Shown here in pieces: positions 23,178-34,114 of a stretch of DNA of 64,000 nt (position 1 is the stretch's first letter; each line of letters starts with the position of its first letter). This DNA comes from Sorex araneus (lineage: Eukaryota > Chordata > Mammalia > Eulipotyphla > Soricidae): assembly GCF_027595985.1 (NCBI RefSeq), contig NC_073303.1, forward strand, positions 24,189,084-24,253,083. Direction: 5' to 3'. The notes under the pieces are model-generated. The model searched no databases. It had not been told where the DNA came from and worked only from the letters and a program-made list of their open reading frames with translations. Made by a program: the position numbers and the translations under genes.

Positions 23178-23438
23178 GTTTATAGGCAAGATATTTTATT
23201 GGCCTAATTATGTGTTCATGAACACTTACAGAGTGTTAGCATGTTAGCATGGTAGCACTTTTCTAGAGACTGAGGACCACAAAATTAAACAAGATTGTTG
23301 CAAAAAAAGACTTTGCGGGACATACATATTTGAATAGAAAAGATAATTAACTTGCAAAATATTGATGATTGGGTATTGATGAATGCCAGGTGGTTAAAGT
23401 ATCAAACTAAAAATAAAGCAGGTAAGAACAGAGTGGTG

Positions 23439-23604
23439 CTGGAGCGATAGCACAGCAGGCAGGGTGTTTACCTTGCACTCAGCTGACTCAGGTTCGATTC
23501 CCAGCATCTCATATGGTCCCCCGAGCACCGGCAGGAGTAATTCCTGAGTGCAGAGCCAGAGTAAGCCCCGTGCATCACTGGATGTGACCCAAAAGGAAAA
23601 GAAA
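23439..23604 (+). mobile_element. SINE-A with TSD
   Basis: A box TAGCACAGCAGG and perfect B box GGTTCGATTCCC, ending GTGACCCAAAAGG. The TSD is AAGAACAGAGTGGTG at 23424-23438 and AAGAACAGAGTAGTG at 23605-23619 (one mismatch). Confidence 0.93.
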
Positions 23605-23614
23605 AAGAACAGAG

Positions 23615-23616
<2 letters not shown>

Positions 23617-23664
<48 letters not shown>
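23617..23664. repeat. (GT)n microsatellite
   Basis: About 24 GT units. It starts inside the right TSD copy of the preceding SINE-A, so it probably grew from GTGGTG-like target sequence. Confidence 0.95.
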
Positions 23665-23666
<2 letters not shown>

Positions 23667-23972
23667 CTCTGTGTGTTGAGGGGGCTTAGAAATGACTTAC
23701 TGCAGCATTGGGCAATCAGGGTGGTCATAACTGCCTCTCCTCATAAAGAACAAGTTCAAGACTCTGAGAGGACATACTGATAATGATAGTAAACAAGAGG
23801 AGGGACAGCTGACCTGATTCCAAGTGAATGAAGAGGAGACTGCTACAAATGTAGTCAGTGTTTAGACTAGGCCTCACATGACTTAGACGGATTTACGATT
23901 TTTCTTCAGAGTATGATTGGAAAAGGTACTTTTTTTCAAGAAGCCTTTACCTGCTTTCCTGAATGAGTACTT

Positions 23973-24942
23973 TCATTTGTTTTATTTTATTTATTAATTT
24001 TTTGTTAGTGAATCACTGTTGAGTTACTGTTACATACTTACAAACGTTCATGTTTATCGTGTTTATGTTTCAGTCATACAATGATCGGCTACCCATCCCT
24101 CCATCAGTGCTCATTCTCCACCACCAATGATCTCAGTATCCCTCCCACCTTCCCACCCCTCCCCCTCTTCACCCCGCCCCTGTGGCAGGGCATTTCCTTT
24201 TGTTCTCTCTCCCCTTCTGGGTATTGCGGTTTGCAATAGCAGTACTGAGTGGCCATCATGCTTGGTCTATAGTCTATTTTTGGCAGCTCCTAACCCGAGC
24301 GGGTCCTCCCAGCACCCTTTACTTGGTGTTCACGTCTCTGTGTGAGTTGCCTTTTCCTCCAGCATGTGAGGCCGGCTTCCAAGCCGTAGGGCAAACCTAA
24401 TGGTCCTTATCTCTATTATCCTTGGATGTTAGTTTATTCTGTTACTTTATATTCCACAGATCAGTGCAATCTATGTCTGTCCCTCTCTTTCTGACTCATT
24501 TCACTTAACATGATACTTTCCATGTTGATTCAGTTATATGCAAATTTCATGAATTCACCTTTTCTAACAGCTACATAGTATTTCATTGTGTAGACGTACT
24601 AGAGTTTCTTTAACCAGTCATCTGTTCTTGGGCACTTGGGTTTTTTCCAGATTTTGGCTATTGTAAACAGTGCAGCAATGAACATACAAGTGCAGATGTC
24701 ATTTCTATTGTATTTTTTTTTTTTGGCTCTCCGGGCATATTCCCAGAAGTGGTATTGCTGGGTTAAATGGGAGCTCAATTTCTAATTTTTTGAGAAGCGT
24801 CTATACTGTTTTCCAAAAGGGCTGAACTGGTCGGCATTTCCACCAGCAGTGAAGGAGTGTTCCTTTCTCCCCACATCCTTGCCAACAGCTTTTGCTTTTC
24901 TTCTTTTGGATGTGGGCCAGTCTCTGTGGTGTGAGATGATAT
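23973..24942 (-). mobile_element. 5'-truncated L1 with perfect 14-bp TSD
   Basis: Reverse L1 from a T-rich tail and AATCACTGTTGAGTTAC through the 3' UTR (TGCGGTTTGCAATAGCAG) into the ORF2 C-terminus in reverse. Landmarks there are GTAGTATTTCATTGTG, CAGTGCAGCAATGAACATAC, CCCAGAAGTGGTATTGCTGG and GTGGTGTGAGATGATATCTG. The TSD CTGAATGAGTACTT lies at 23959-23972 and 24943-24956. It was truncated at insertion and is not coding. Confidence 0.95.
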
Positions 24943-24980
24943 CTGAATGAGTACTTCTAATATTTAGCTGTATTAACAAT

Positions 24981-25160
24981 GTAAAGACTGGGTAATAGTA
25001 CAGTGGATAGGGTGCTTGCTTTGCATGCGACCAACCTTGGTTCACTTTCTGCCATCCCCGTATGGTCCCCTGACCTGCCAGGAATGATTCCTGAGCATGG
25101 AGCCAGTACTAAAGGGCTGAGCCCTAAACACCACCAGGTGGGGCACAAAAAACAAAACAA
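24981..25160 (+). mobile_element. SINE-A, diverged
   Basis: AGTACAGTGGATAGGG, a mutated B box (GGTTCACTTTC), TATGGTCCCCTGACC, and an A-rich end (AAAAAACAAAACAA). A possible weak TSD AACAATGTA / AACAATATG. Confidence 0.75.
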
Positions 25161-25864
25161 TATGAAGGCTAAGAAAAAGCTTATTTAGCTTTCTGCATAT
25201 ATAGTTTTAAGCACTTTCAGATGATAAAATATGATTTATAAGTACCTTGATTTTCTTTTAGAGTGTAGTTATAACATGCATAGTATATGTTAAATTACAT
25301 TTTATTATGGGATATGCATCTCTTCCTCAGCACTTACCTATATCATTTACCTTTCACTTATATATCTTACTTGAATTGCAAGAATATCACATTCAAAAAA
25401 CTAAGGACATGCATAGAGGAAATGTGTTGAGGAAGGGAGAAATAAAGGACAATTAGAAGATGTTGACAGTGCAATTAGACATGATAGAGACTTGCACTGG
25501 GGATGTGACAGTGTGACAGTGGTTACTATATATTTATCTCAGCATAGATGTTCAATACAGTCAATGCAATTTACTGTGTTGTGGCAATAAAAGAGATGTT
25601 CAGTCTTGCAGAGCAGGCAATTGGATAACATGAGCCTGGGGAAATTTATGTCTGGTGGCATAAATTTGGTTGTCTTTATCATAATGATTATTTTTACCAA
25701 TAGAAAAGATTGTCAAGGAAATGAATATGGTTACAGAAGTTATCCGAGAACTGGGCTTACAACAGTCCAATGCTCGGTGTTTGGAAAAAATGTAGAAAGA
25801 CACAGCAATTAAGTCGTGAATTAGGAGGAAACCTAATGTATTTTGGTATCTTAGAAGTCAAATA
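25161..25864. other. Intron 3, nothing recognised
   Basis: AT-rich unique sequence. The short complementary frames near 25600-25812 have no support. Confidence 0.5.
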
Positions 25865-25878
25865 TAAACATGTTTTTA

Positions 25879-26003
25879 TTTTTTTTATTTTTTTTTTTTT
25901 GATTCAATAATATTCACATTTTAATTCGTTCCAATAATAAATGCATGATTGAAGAATGTTTTAACTCCATAACATATATATTTATATTTATATGTTATGG
26001 AGT
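25879..26003 (-). mobile_element. Unassigned 125-bp retroinsertion ending in a fold-back hairpin
   Basis: Flanked by a perfect 14-bp direct repeat TAAACATGTTTTTA (25865-25878 and 26004-26017). It begins with a T-rich tail (about 22 bases) and therefore lies on the minus strand. Its 5' end forms a hairpin: 25961-25978 (TTAACTCCATAACATATA) is the exact reverse complement of 25989-26006, with a 10-base loop. The arm runs a few bases into the TSD. I do not recognise the source transcript. It matches none of the SINE or L1 families here. Confidence 0.75.
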
Positions 26004-26017
26004 TAAACATGTTTTTA

Positions 26018-26710
26018 AAAGAGGAAGTACTTTCTGTTAAAATCTGCTAAAAGGTGAAGTAAGATGACTGAGTTAAAATTTTCTATTCAGCAATCGTGAA
26101 CTATGGTGATTTGTACAAGAACTGTTTTATAAAATGGGGTGGTAGTCTTCACTATGATGTAGGTATTTGTTCAGTGTTATTCCTGTTTTTTTAAAAAAGG
26201 TAGACAAACAATAAAATTAAAACAACAGAATTATATTATTTTTGAGTGCTAGAGGTCATAAAGTTTTAAAAAATGGGCCTCATGAAAGAAAATTAAGGTA
26301 CTGACAAGCTACTTCTGAAGGCTTAGAGAAAAGTATATTACATTGTTTTCTCCACCTATAGTCTGATCTACAGTCTTTGGATCCTGGTCTTTTCCTTTTT
26401 ACTATAATCTGTTGTACCATTCAATTCTAAGATACCCTAGGCCACTCACATAGGTGAGGATAAAATACTTTAGGCAGGTTCACATCACAAAGGCAAAATA
26501 AGCTACTGACAATGACTCCAATACCATAATGGAAAGGAACATGCCGCATTTCAGAGGGTAGATGGAAGTATACTGGTAAAGTCAATGAGTAGATACCTCA
26601 ATGGCATACCACAGGAAAATGATTTTCAAAGCATTGTTCTAAAGCTTCTGAGCAAAAAATGATAAAAATTATCAGTCACCATGCCCTGGTGTTTGAGTAT
26701 TTTTTCAGTA
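26018..26710. other. Intron 3, nothing recognised
   Basis: AT-rich unique sequence. Confidence 0.5.
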
Positions 26711-26722
26711 ATTATATTTTCT

Positions 26723-26972
26723 GGAGGAGCGATAGCACAGAGGGTAGGGTGTTTGCCTTGCACGAGGCCGACCTGGGTTCAATTCCTCCGTCCCTCTCAG
26801 AGAACCTGGCAAGCTACCGAGAGTATCCCGCCCGCACGGCAGAGTCTGGCAAGCTACCTGTGGCATATTCGATATGCCAAAAACAGTAACAACAAGTCTC
26901 ACAATGGAGACATTACTGGTGCCCGCTGGAGCAAATCGATGAACAACGGGACTACAGTGCATCAGTGCTACT
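26723..26972 (+). mobile_element. SINE-B with TSD
   Basis: Head GAGGAGCGATAGCACAGAGGG and B box GGTTCAATTCC. The body is close to the local consensus and ends TACAGTGCATCAGTGCTACT. The TSD is ATTATATTTTCT at 26711-26722 versus ATTAAATTTTCT at 26973-26984. Confidence 0.92.
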
Positions 26973-27057
26973 ATTAAATTTTCTATAGTGTTATTTTTGG
27001 GTTTTCCTCTTGTTTTAGAATACTTTCTAGAAAGCTGTTCTTTCATTCCATCCACTT

Positions 27058-27176
27058 TTAAAAAAAAATTTATTAGAGAATCACTGTGATTTACAGTTAG
27101 CAACTTATGAACTTTCGTGTTTGCGGGTTGGAAGATGCGAACTTGAAGTAGACTATAGACCAAATATGAAGGCCAG
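27058..27176 (-). mobile_element. Tiny L1 3' insertion with inverted 5' part
   Basis: An A/T-rich tail, then the reverse L1 3' end (GAATCACTGTGATTTACAG to about 27130), then sense-strand L1 3' UTR (AGACTATAGACCAAATATGA). The sense part is the reverse complement of text near 24255-24285 in the other L1. A perfect TSD TCCATCCACTT lies at 27047-27057 and 27177-27187. Only 119 bp in total. Confidence 0.87.
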
Positions 27177-27187
27177 TCCATCCACTT

Positions 27188-28057
27188 CTTAATTGAAAAC
27201 AGGTTAGGTTCTGCAATGGCATTCACCTGAGAAATACTGGAAAGTAAAATGAGTGCTTAAAGCTCAGCAGTGAAATCAGAAGCCAAGGTGGGATTAGGAA
27301 GCAGAGCTAGCTGAGTAAGAACAATGAGACCTTCCTGTCCCTCAGGAAGTCTTACTGCAAATAGGAGATGCTGATAATGAACTGCTAAAGGATTACCAGT
27401 CTAGTTAAGGTTTTAGATAACTAGAACCAACCAATCCACAGTGTCTGCCTTTTTTCATCTCTTGAGACTTGGAAATTTCTAATGATATGAGAAAAATATT
27501 TTTCCTTTTTAGAAAAATCCCAATTCAGAAAACTTTCAGTGTTTATTAAAGAGTAACTTGTTTTTACTATTCTATTACCCAGTGATTATTTATCAACAAG
27601 CTATGTTTAAAATAAAATTACCCTCTGAAATTATATCTTAAGTCTAAAAATCAGGTTCAAATGTAATTAATAACCAAAAAATACATGTGTCCTCTAAGAG
27701 ATTGCCTGGAATTTGAATAATTTAAATCAGTTGGTACCCTTGAGGGTTTGCTTGTAAGTCTTCACTCCTGTGGGATGCAATTAATCCTCACTTCCATGGC
27801 AACCATGTACAATACTAACATTGGAAAGAATGATTTTATGCTGGAGAATAACTAGGATACAGAAACTCATAACCAAAAATTTGAAAGGCCTCTGGAAGAA
27901 AGAAATTCTAAGTGGGTAGGAAATAAGTAGAAGTTTCATGGGCTCAAAACAGAAGTGAGAATCCCCAAGAACGACCTGGTGGGTGTTAAGTTTGCTCTGC
28001 TACATTCAAATGGATAGCCCATCCTGATTAGACAACCAGTGTAGGGAAAGTAAAGCT
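27188..28057. other. Intron 3, nothing recognised
   Basis: Unique-looking AT-rich sequence without exon or repeat support. Confidence 0.5.
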
Positions 28058-28071
28058 CTGTCTTAATTCTT

Positions 28072-28259
28072 TTTTTTATAATTTATTTATTTTTAATTAG
28101 TGAATCACTGTGAGGGTACAGTTACAGATTTATACATTTTTGTGCTCATGTTTTCCCCATACAAAGTTCAAGAACCCATCCCTTCACCAGTGCCCATTCT
28201 CTACCACCAGTAAACCCAGCATCCCTCCCACCCTCCCCAGTCCCGTCTCCCCACCCCCC
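28072..28259 (-). mobile_element. L1 3' end, severely 5'-truncated, perfect TSD
   Basis: Reverse L1 3' UTR only: TTAGTGAATCACTGTGAGGG, CATCCCTTCACCAGTGCCC, then C-rich text. The TSD CTGTCTTAATTCTT lies at 28058-28071 and 28260-28273. Confidence 0.93.
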
Positions 28260-28514
28260 CTGTCTTAATTCTTAATTCAACTTCATAATTCAATAGGCAG
28301 GCACTGTGACAATTGTGGCATCCCATCCTTGCCTTGGATATGAGTTGTTGAGAGGCTTCCAACCAGCCCTTCCATATCTTTCCTTGACCCCTTCACCTTC
28401 TCTTCACCTACACAACAGTATTTGTGATTGATTTGAAATTCAAGTTTGTCCAAATTCTCTCTCTCCCTGTCATCCTTAGGTCCTTGGATTACTAGCCAGT
28501 ATAATATTTCTTTA

Positions 28515-29100
28515 GCTTAAAAAAAATTGAAGCATTACTGATGTACAACATTAAATAGGTTTCAGCTATTCAACATAATTACTGAATATTTGTATGCATT
28601 GCAAGAGAACAATAAAGTCATCATCATGCAAAATGAACTTTTATGCTCTTTCAAATTTTAACTAAGAACCAAAAATTTTTATTGCAGTCACCATACTATA
28701 CATTATTACATATCCATGGCTTGTTAATTTTTTTAACTGGAAGTTTGTACCTCCTGAGACCCCCTTTACCTAATCCCCAAACTCCTTCACTCTGGCAACC
28801 ACTATTCTGTTCTCTGTACTTGGATTTTATTTTGTTGTCTTTTGTTCAATCCTTCCACATATAAGTGAAATCATATGGTACGTATTTATCTGATTTACTT
28901 CATTTAACATAATTCTCTCAAGGTTTATCCATGTATTCACAAGTGGCAAAAGTTTACTCTTAATTGTTTATTGAGTAGTCTGCTTTATAAACTGCCTGAT
29001 CTTTCTCCAGTTATTCACTAACAGATAATTTAGGTCTTTTTTCTGTCTCACAATTGCAAATAATGCTGAAATAAGCACACTTTCATATCTAGTCTTCATG
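28515..29100 (-). mobile_element. Ancient L1 (L1M-like) 3' end
   Basis: In reverse it shows the old mammalian L1 3' UTR words: GATGTACAACATTAAATAGG, TAACTGGAAGTTTGTACC, TCTGGCAACCACTATTCTG, CACATATAAGTGAAATCATA, then AAATAATGCTGAAATAAGC. It differs in sequence from the lineage-specific L1s in this window, so it is older. Confidence 0.75.
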
Positions 29101-29759
29101 ATGGTGGCTACACCAGCCCCTGTTTTCTATACTCACCTTTTGAACTCCAATCTCACAGTGGGATAGTGAGTTTCTGAATTCTATCCTGCCCCATTTTCCC
29201 TCTTTCAATCCAAGGAATAAATTATTTCTGTTAAATACTGTTTTCCCCAAACATTAAATCTCATCAACTCTTCTTACTTATCAGATTCATTGTCTTTCTA
29301 TCATCTTTTTGGATTCACTGGATTCATCCATTTCTTCTAAAGTTTCACACTATAGAAAAGCTAAAAAAAAAAGTGAGGACATAAGACAAGAAAAAAAAAA
29401 AAAAGCTTGATTCTCTAGGGAGTTCATGTGTGTTAAACATGGGGTGGTCACCTGAACCTGTGTGTGTGTGGCGGAGCGACTGAAAAGTTTTCTCAAATTG
29501 GGAGTCCTGTTTTTATACTCAGTGGTTATACGCTGAGATTAAGTGTATACTTGTAATACTTTAAAAGTGGACTGAAAACTAAATGTGTTCCAGATGCTAT
29601 TAGAGAGCACATCTGTTAATGCAAAAGACTAATGGCATGTTAGTGAGCGCCGAGTCACTCAATAATGATCTAATTATGATTGCTTAAATGCAGAATTAAA
29701 ACCTGATTTTAGATATCTGGCATGCTGATCAAGAACAAAAGGGTGAGACCCTTGCTTTA
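29101..29759. other. Intron 3, poly(A) run only
   Basis: An A15 run at 29390-29404 and a short TG run near 29460 are the only simple features. No exon or repeat family recognised. Confidence 0.5.
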
Positions 29760-29773
29760 AAATTCTGTATTTG

Positions 29774-29942
29774 GGGCTGGAGAGAGTATACAATGAATAG
29801 ACTCTTGCTTGCCCATGCCAATCTGGGTTTGATCCCCAGCATCCCAGATGATCCCCCAAGCCATGCCAGGAGTGATCCCTGAGTGTAGAGTCATGAGTAG
29901 GCCTGAGCACCACAGCGTGTGTCCCCAAACCCAAATGCAATC
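29774..29942 (+). mobile_element. SINE-A with perfect TSD
   Basis: GGGCTGGAGAGAGTATACAATG, B box GGTTTGATCCCC, and a short tail CCCAAACCCAAATGCAATC. The 14-bp TSD AAATTCTGTATTTG lies at 29760-29773 and 29943-29956. Confidence 0.92.
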
Positions 29943-29956
29943 AAATTCTGTATTTG

Positions 29957-30281
29957 CTGCTGTTAATACATGTGAGTCTCACAGACAATGTATGATGGTA
30001 GGTCGTCCTCTTTGTTTTCATCATTTTCTACTAAACAGTAAATATTCTTTTGTAGTAAAGATTGGCAGAGGTATTTAAATACTTAACAATCAAGTAGTGT
30101 TTAATAAAAGCCTTTTGTCTCCAATCAACCCAGGGAATTAAGTTTAAGGCTTCTATGTGGGAACATTTTAATTAATATGCATACTTTTTACTGACATATT
30201 TTAAAATACTTTACTAACCTAATAATATTGGAGTCAGTAGCATGATGATAACAGATTTCTATTCCTTGCAAAAAAAAATTT
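29957..30281. other. Intron 3, nothing recognised
   Basis: AT-rich unique sequence. Confidence 0.5.
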
Positions 30282-30295
30282 AAAACACTGTTTTT

Positions 30296-30478
30296 TTTTT
30301 TGTTGTTGTTGTTGTTTTGCTTTTTGGGTCACAACCCAGCTCAGGGGTTACTCCTGGCTTTACACTCAGGAATTACTCCTGGCGGTGCTTGGGGGACCAT
30401 ATGGGATGCCGGGGATCGAACCTGGGTCGGCCGCATGCAAGGCAAACGCCTAACCCGCTGTGCTATCGCTCCGGCCCC
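30296..30478 (-). mobile_element. SINE-A, well preserved, perfect TSD
   Basis: Reverse copy with a (TTG)n tail, GCTTTTTGGGTC, B box GGGGATCGAACCTGGG and A box CCCGCTGTGCTATCGC. The 14-bp TSD AAAACACTGTTTTT lies at 30282-30295 and 30479-30492. It is one of the least mutated copies in the window. Confidence 0.95.
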
Positions 30479-30507
30479 AAAACACTGTTTTTGAATGATA
30501 TTTGGTA

Positions 30508-30748
30508 GCACTGTCATCCAGTTGTTCATCGATTTGCTCAAGTGGGCACCAGTAACGTCTCCATTGTGAGACTTGTTGTTACTGTTTTTAGCATATCAAA
30601 TATGCCACGGGGAGCTTGCCAGTCTCTGCCATGCGGGCAGGATACTCTCGGTAGCTTCCCGGGCTCTCCGAGAGGGACTGAGAAATCGAACCCGGGTCGG
30701 CTGCGTGCAAGGCAAACACCCTACCTACTGTGCTATTGCTCCAGCCCA
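30508..30748 (-). mobile_element. SINE-B, well preserved
   Basis: Reverse copy from TAGCACTGTCATCCAG to TATTGCTCCAGCCC. B box GAAATCGAACCCGGGTCGG. A weak TSD, TATTTGGTA / TATTTGATA, is possible. It lies only 30 bp from the preceding SINE-A. Confidence 0.9.
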
Positions 30749-30802
30749 GTGTTATTTGATAAGTGGAATAAATTGAATTGCATGCTTAACGTAAATGACA
30801 AT

Positions 30803-31384
30803 TTTTTTTAAATTTAATTTTATTTTATTAAATCACCGTGTGGAAGATTACAATGCTTTCGGGCTTAGGTCTCAGTTATACAATGCTGAAACAACCATCC
30901 CTTCACCAGTGCCCATATACCACCACCACCAAAAAAAAAAAAAAAACCCACACAGTACACCTCCCATCCCGCCCCCCCACCCCCTACCTTGTAACTGATA
31001 AGTTTCATTTTACATTGTTTACTTTGGTTACATTCAATATTTCAACACAAACCTCACTATTGTTGTCAGGAGTACCCCACTAGATTCAGACCTACTGTGA
31101 AGACAAATAAGGTCGCGCGGCCGCGCGGTTTTGAATTTCTGTACTTTAACAAGAAGTCCAGGGAGATTTCTTCCAGATATTAGATAATTGCAGGCTTGAA
31201 AACCCAATCTGTGGTCGTCTTAATATGGCGGCCACCGCGCCCTTCATCCCCGGAGAGAAAGAGGTGAGAGAGAGAAATACCTTTCCCCTCCCGGGCGGGC
31301 ACGGGGCCGAGGCTTAGTTCTCAGGCTGGAGACATTCTGCGAGGAGTTGCTCACACCGAAAGAGGTTTTGCTGGGTCTGGATTC
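30803..31384 (-). mobile_element. Composite L1-tailed element, copy 1
   Basis: In sense direction the 3' end is GGTGATTTAATAAAAT plus an A-rich tail, and the internal part includes TTGAAATATTGAATGTAACC. The 5' half is CpG-rich, with CCCGGGAGGGGAAAGG and GGCGGTGGCCGCCATATTAAG. Flanks share GACAAT followed by a T-run (30797-30802 and 31385-31390). The sequence parallels 40058-40697. No coding capacity is evident, so it is presumably mobilised by L1. Confidence 0.75.
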
Positions 31385-31390
31385 GACAAT

Positions 31391-33233
31391 CTTTTTTTTG
31401 AGGGTGGTAGCTTTTATAATATGGTGCAGTTTATTCATGAAACCCCCTAGTACAGAATTGAGAAAATGGACCACCTTCTGAATAATCCATCTTCCTAAGT
31501 GTATTTTCACTCCTATTATATGTTTGCTTGCACTAAAAAAAAAAAATTGAAAGAGCCAAATTATCAAGAAGAAAGACACTGGAATTTGATCCCTTAAAAT
31601 CAGGTCATAGCAAATGGAGACAAAGTCTGTTATCTCTGTGTCTAAGTTTTCAAAATGACTGATCTCAGATGTTTTCTACAAGCTTAATTTCCACTTCATT
31701 GAAAAGAATTCACTTAAGAACCAGAAACCTAGAGTTTTGCTTTTAACTTCATTTCTGCCATTATCAAGCTGTGTGATTTTAGTAATAGATCTTTCTGAAT
31801 ATCAGGCTTTCTAAAATAGTATATTAACTGATCTTAATAATCAGTAATGTGATGAGTAAGAAATAAAATCATTTATGCAAACCATAAAGTCTAATAAGTG
31901 GCCTTTATGTCCTAATTAAAATTGTTGATAAGTGGAAACCCTTTCTCCCTTTCCCCATTCTCTTCTGTGTTGCAGAGGATAAGCCCTAGAAACCCTCTTA
32001 CCCTCCATCTGATTTCAGGTGAGGTCCAGCTAATGAGAGTATTTCTATGAGGTGTGTAAGAAAAGTTGTTATTATTATCCAGTGGCAGTGGAGAACAGAT
32101 GTATGAAGAGATTGCAGACATGAGGTTCGCAGTAGTTTATCATAAGACAAGCACCTATGAATTACACGATTCATACAACAGGCAGCTGAGTCCGTGATGA
32201 CAAGTCTCAAAGACTTCTGAGATTCACCACATCTTTTTGGTCAGTTCCCTTGAATAAGCCCGTTCAAAGAGAAGTTTCTCTGACTTTCTTTCCAATGAGA
32301 ATGATTTCTTAGAACTACACCCCTATAGTCATCTTTCTTAGAATCCCTCCATAGACTTTTTTTTAATTAATGGAATTCTGAATGATCCAAAAATTCTCAG
32401 TTTCTTCCAGTTATGGCCACAACCTTTAACATGGGTAGGAAGCTAGCCATTCCAAGGAAACAGGCTGAGTGACTGCTGTTTTTAGCTCTGTAGCTTTGCA
32501 GTGGAGGAATAGTCTAAAACAATAAGACAGCTGTTTATACTCAATTAAATACTTAAGTATCTATTTTGTTATTTAATTTCTATTAAATAACATGATTTTA
32601 TTTGGGAAATGAGAGAGAAGGGAGGGGCTCATAAGGTAAAGACAAATCACATACCCTGGAGCTAGAATGTGGGCAATCCCACAATGGAGTGCACCATAAC
32701 TTATTTTAAACGTTTAATTGAATAACAAGAAAGTAATGGAAGTCTCCAAAAGTTAAACTAAAAGATAAGAAGATCCAACAAAGAGTTATATTTGTTGAGG
32801 TAATTTGTGATTTTCCCAGAATTAATTTAAAAAATTAATTGTTGGATTTGAGAACTTCGTAAAAAATACCACATAGAATAGAAAGCAGACATCTAACCAC
32901 TTGTTAAGACCTCATGGACAATTGACACACAAAGATGTTCCTAGAAGTACGCAGATTGCTGATTAATAGGGTAAGTTCCTGAAAAGAAATAGCTACTGAT
33001 TCATAGCTGATTTCTCAATTGCAACAAAGAATCCAGGAAAGGGTAAAATAAGACCTTCAAGGCATTAAAGGAAAAAACTGTCAGCAAATTTATTCATTGG
33101 AAGTATCATGTAAAATGACAAAGCAAAAACATGTCAGATACAAAAGCTGTTTCCAGACCCCAAGGAAAGTAAATGTTGGGGGGTGGGGAAAAGTCCAAAA
33201 TGATAAATATTTTATCAAATTGATAGTACTATC
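31391..33233. other. Intron 3, nothing recognised
   Basis: Opens with T8 and continues as 1.8 kb of AT-rich, repeat-poor sequence. The 111-codon minus-strand frame 31244-31579 overlaps the composite element's edge and is not a gene. Confidence 0.45.
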
Positions 33234-33519
33234 TCTTCCTCCCTCCCTTCTTCCTCCCTTCTTCCCTCCCTTCTTTCCTTCCTTCCTTCCTTCCTTCCTT
33301 CCTTCCTTCCTTCCTTCCTTCCTTCCTTCCTTCCTTCCTTCCTTCCTTCCTCCCTCCCTCCCTCCCTCCCTCCCTCCCTCCCTCCCTTCCTTCCTTCCTC
33401 CCTCCCTCCCTCCCTCCCTCCCTCCCTCCCTCCCTCCCTTCCTTCCTTCCTTCCTTCCTTCCTTCCTTCCTTCCTTCCTTCCTTCCTTCCTTCCTTCCTT
33501 CCTTCCTTCCTTCCTTCTT
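33234..33519 (-). repeat. (CCTT)n/(CCCT)n array at a SINE tail
   Basis: Blocks of TTCC and TCCC units, about 285 bp, directly joined to the 3' side of the reverse SINE-A that follows. Open frames across it (LPSFLPSF, EGRKEGRK) are translated microsatellite. Confidence 0.95.
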
Positions 33520-33662
33520 GTGGAACACATCAGGTAATGCTCAGGGCTTCTGGCTCTGCACTCAGGGATCACTCCTTGTGGGTAAGGGGACCATATGGAG
33601 TGCCAGGAATGGAACCTGAGTCAGCTGCATGCAAGACAACTTGTCTTACCCACTGTACTACC
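33520..33662 (-). mobile_element. SINE-A joined to the pyrimidine array
   Basis: Reverse copy: CAGGTAATGCTCAGGGCTTC, GGGACCATATGGAGTGCC, B box GAATGGAACCTGAGTC, and GCATGCAAGACAAC. Its tail position is occupied by the array at 33234-33519. Confidence 0.82.
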
Positions 33663-34114
33663 TATTCTGATTCTAATAGTGATTTTTCAAAAGAACTAAA
33701 ATACTGGATGGAAATAGAGAATAAGGGTTTAATTGACATCAAAGACAAAAGATAATTAGTTAAATAAGCCAAGTTATATACCAAGTTAAGTTAAATAAAC
33801 CATGCTATAATGTTTAAAACAGACACTAATATAATAGAAATTAATGTCATGGTAACCAGTAGAAAATAAAAAAATAAGTAGGAAACAATTTGATGAGAAA
33901 TGGACCCATGGCCAGAGGCTATCATAAGGTAAAGAGAAAATCATGGCCATGAGAGCTAATGTAGGATACATTCAGGCCCACAAGTATGGAAAGCGACTTA
34001 AATGATGTTAGGATCTCATAATTGAGTTATTCTACATTGTCATAAATTGGGGACGGCAATGTTGTCACCCATGGGAAGGCAAGAATACATTTGAGAGGAA
34101 AATACAGTTTCTAA
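33663..34114. other. Intron 3, nothing recognised
   Basis: AT-rich unique sequence. Confidence 0.45.

Noticed and set aside
26681..26977. Recurrent small 'protein' with SKSMNNGTTV and CRPTRVRFLRPSQR motifs, seen in many ORFs
   Set aside because: The motif recurs because it is SINE-B sequence read in a fixed frame. The copies sit inside SINEs with TSDs, not in genes.
33234..33519. CRISPR-like regular repeat array
   Set aside because: Simple tetranucleotide repeats with no spacers, in a mammalian intron.
33090..33572. EGRKEGRK and LPSFLPSF open frames
   Set aside because: Translated CCTT array. No start context, no family, and the same artefact occurs at 59439-59777.
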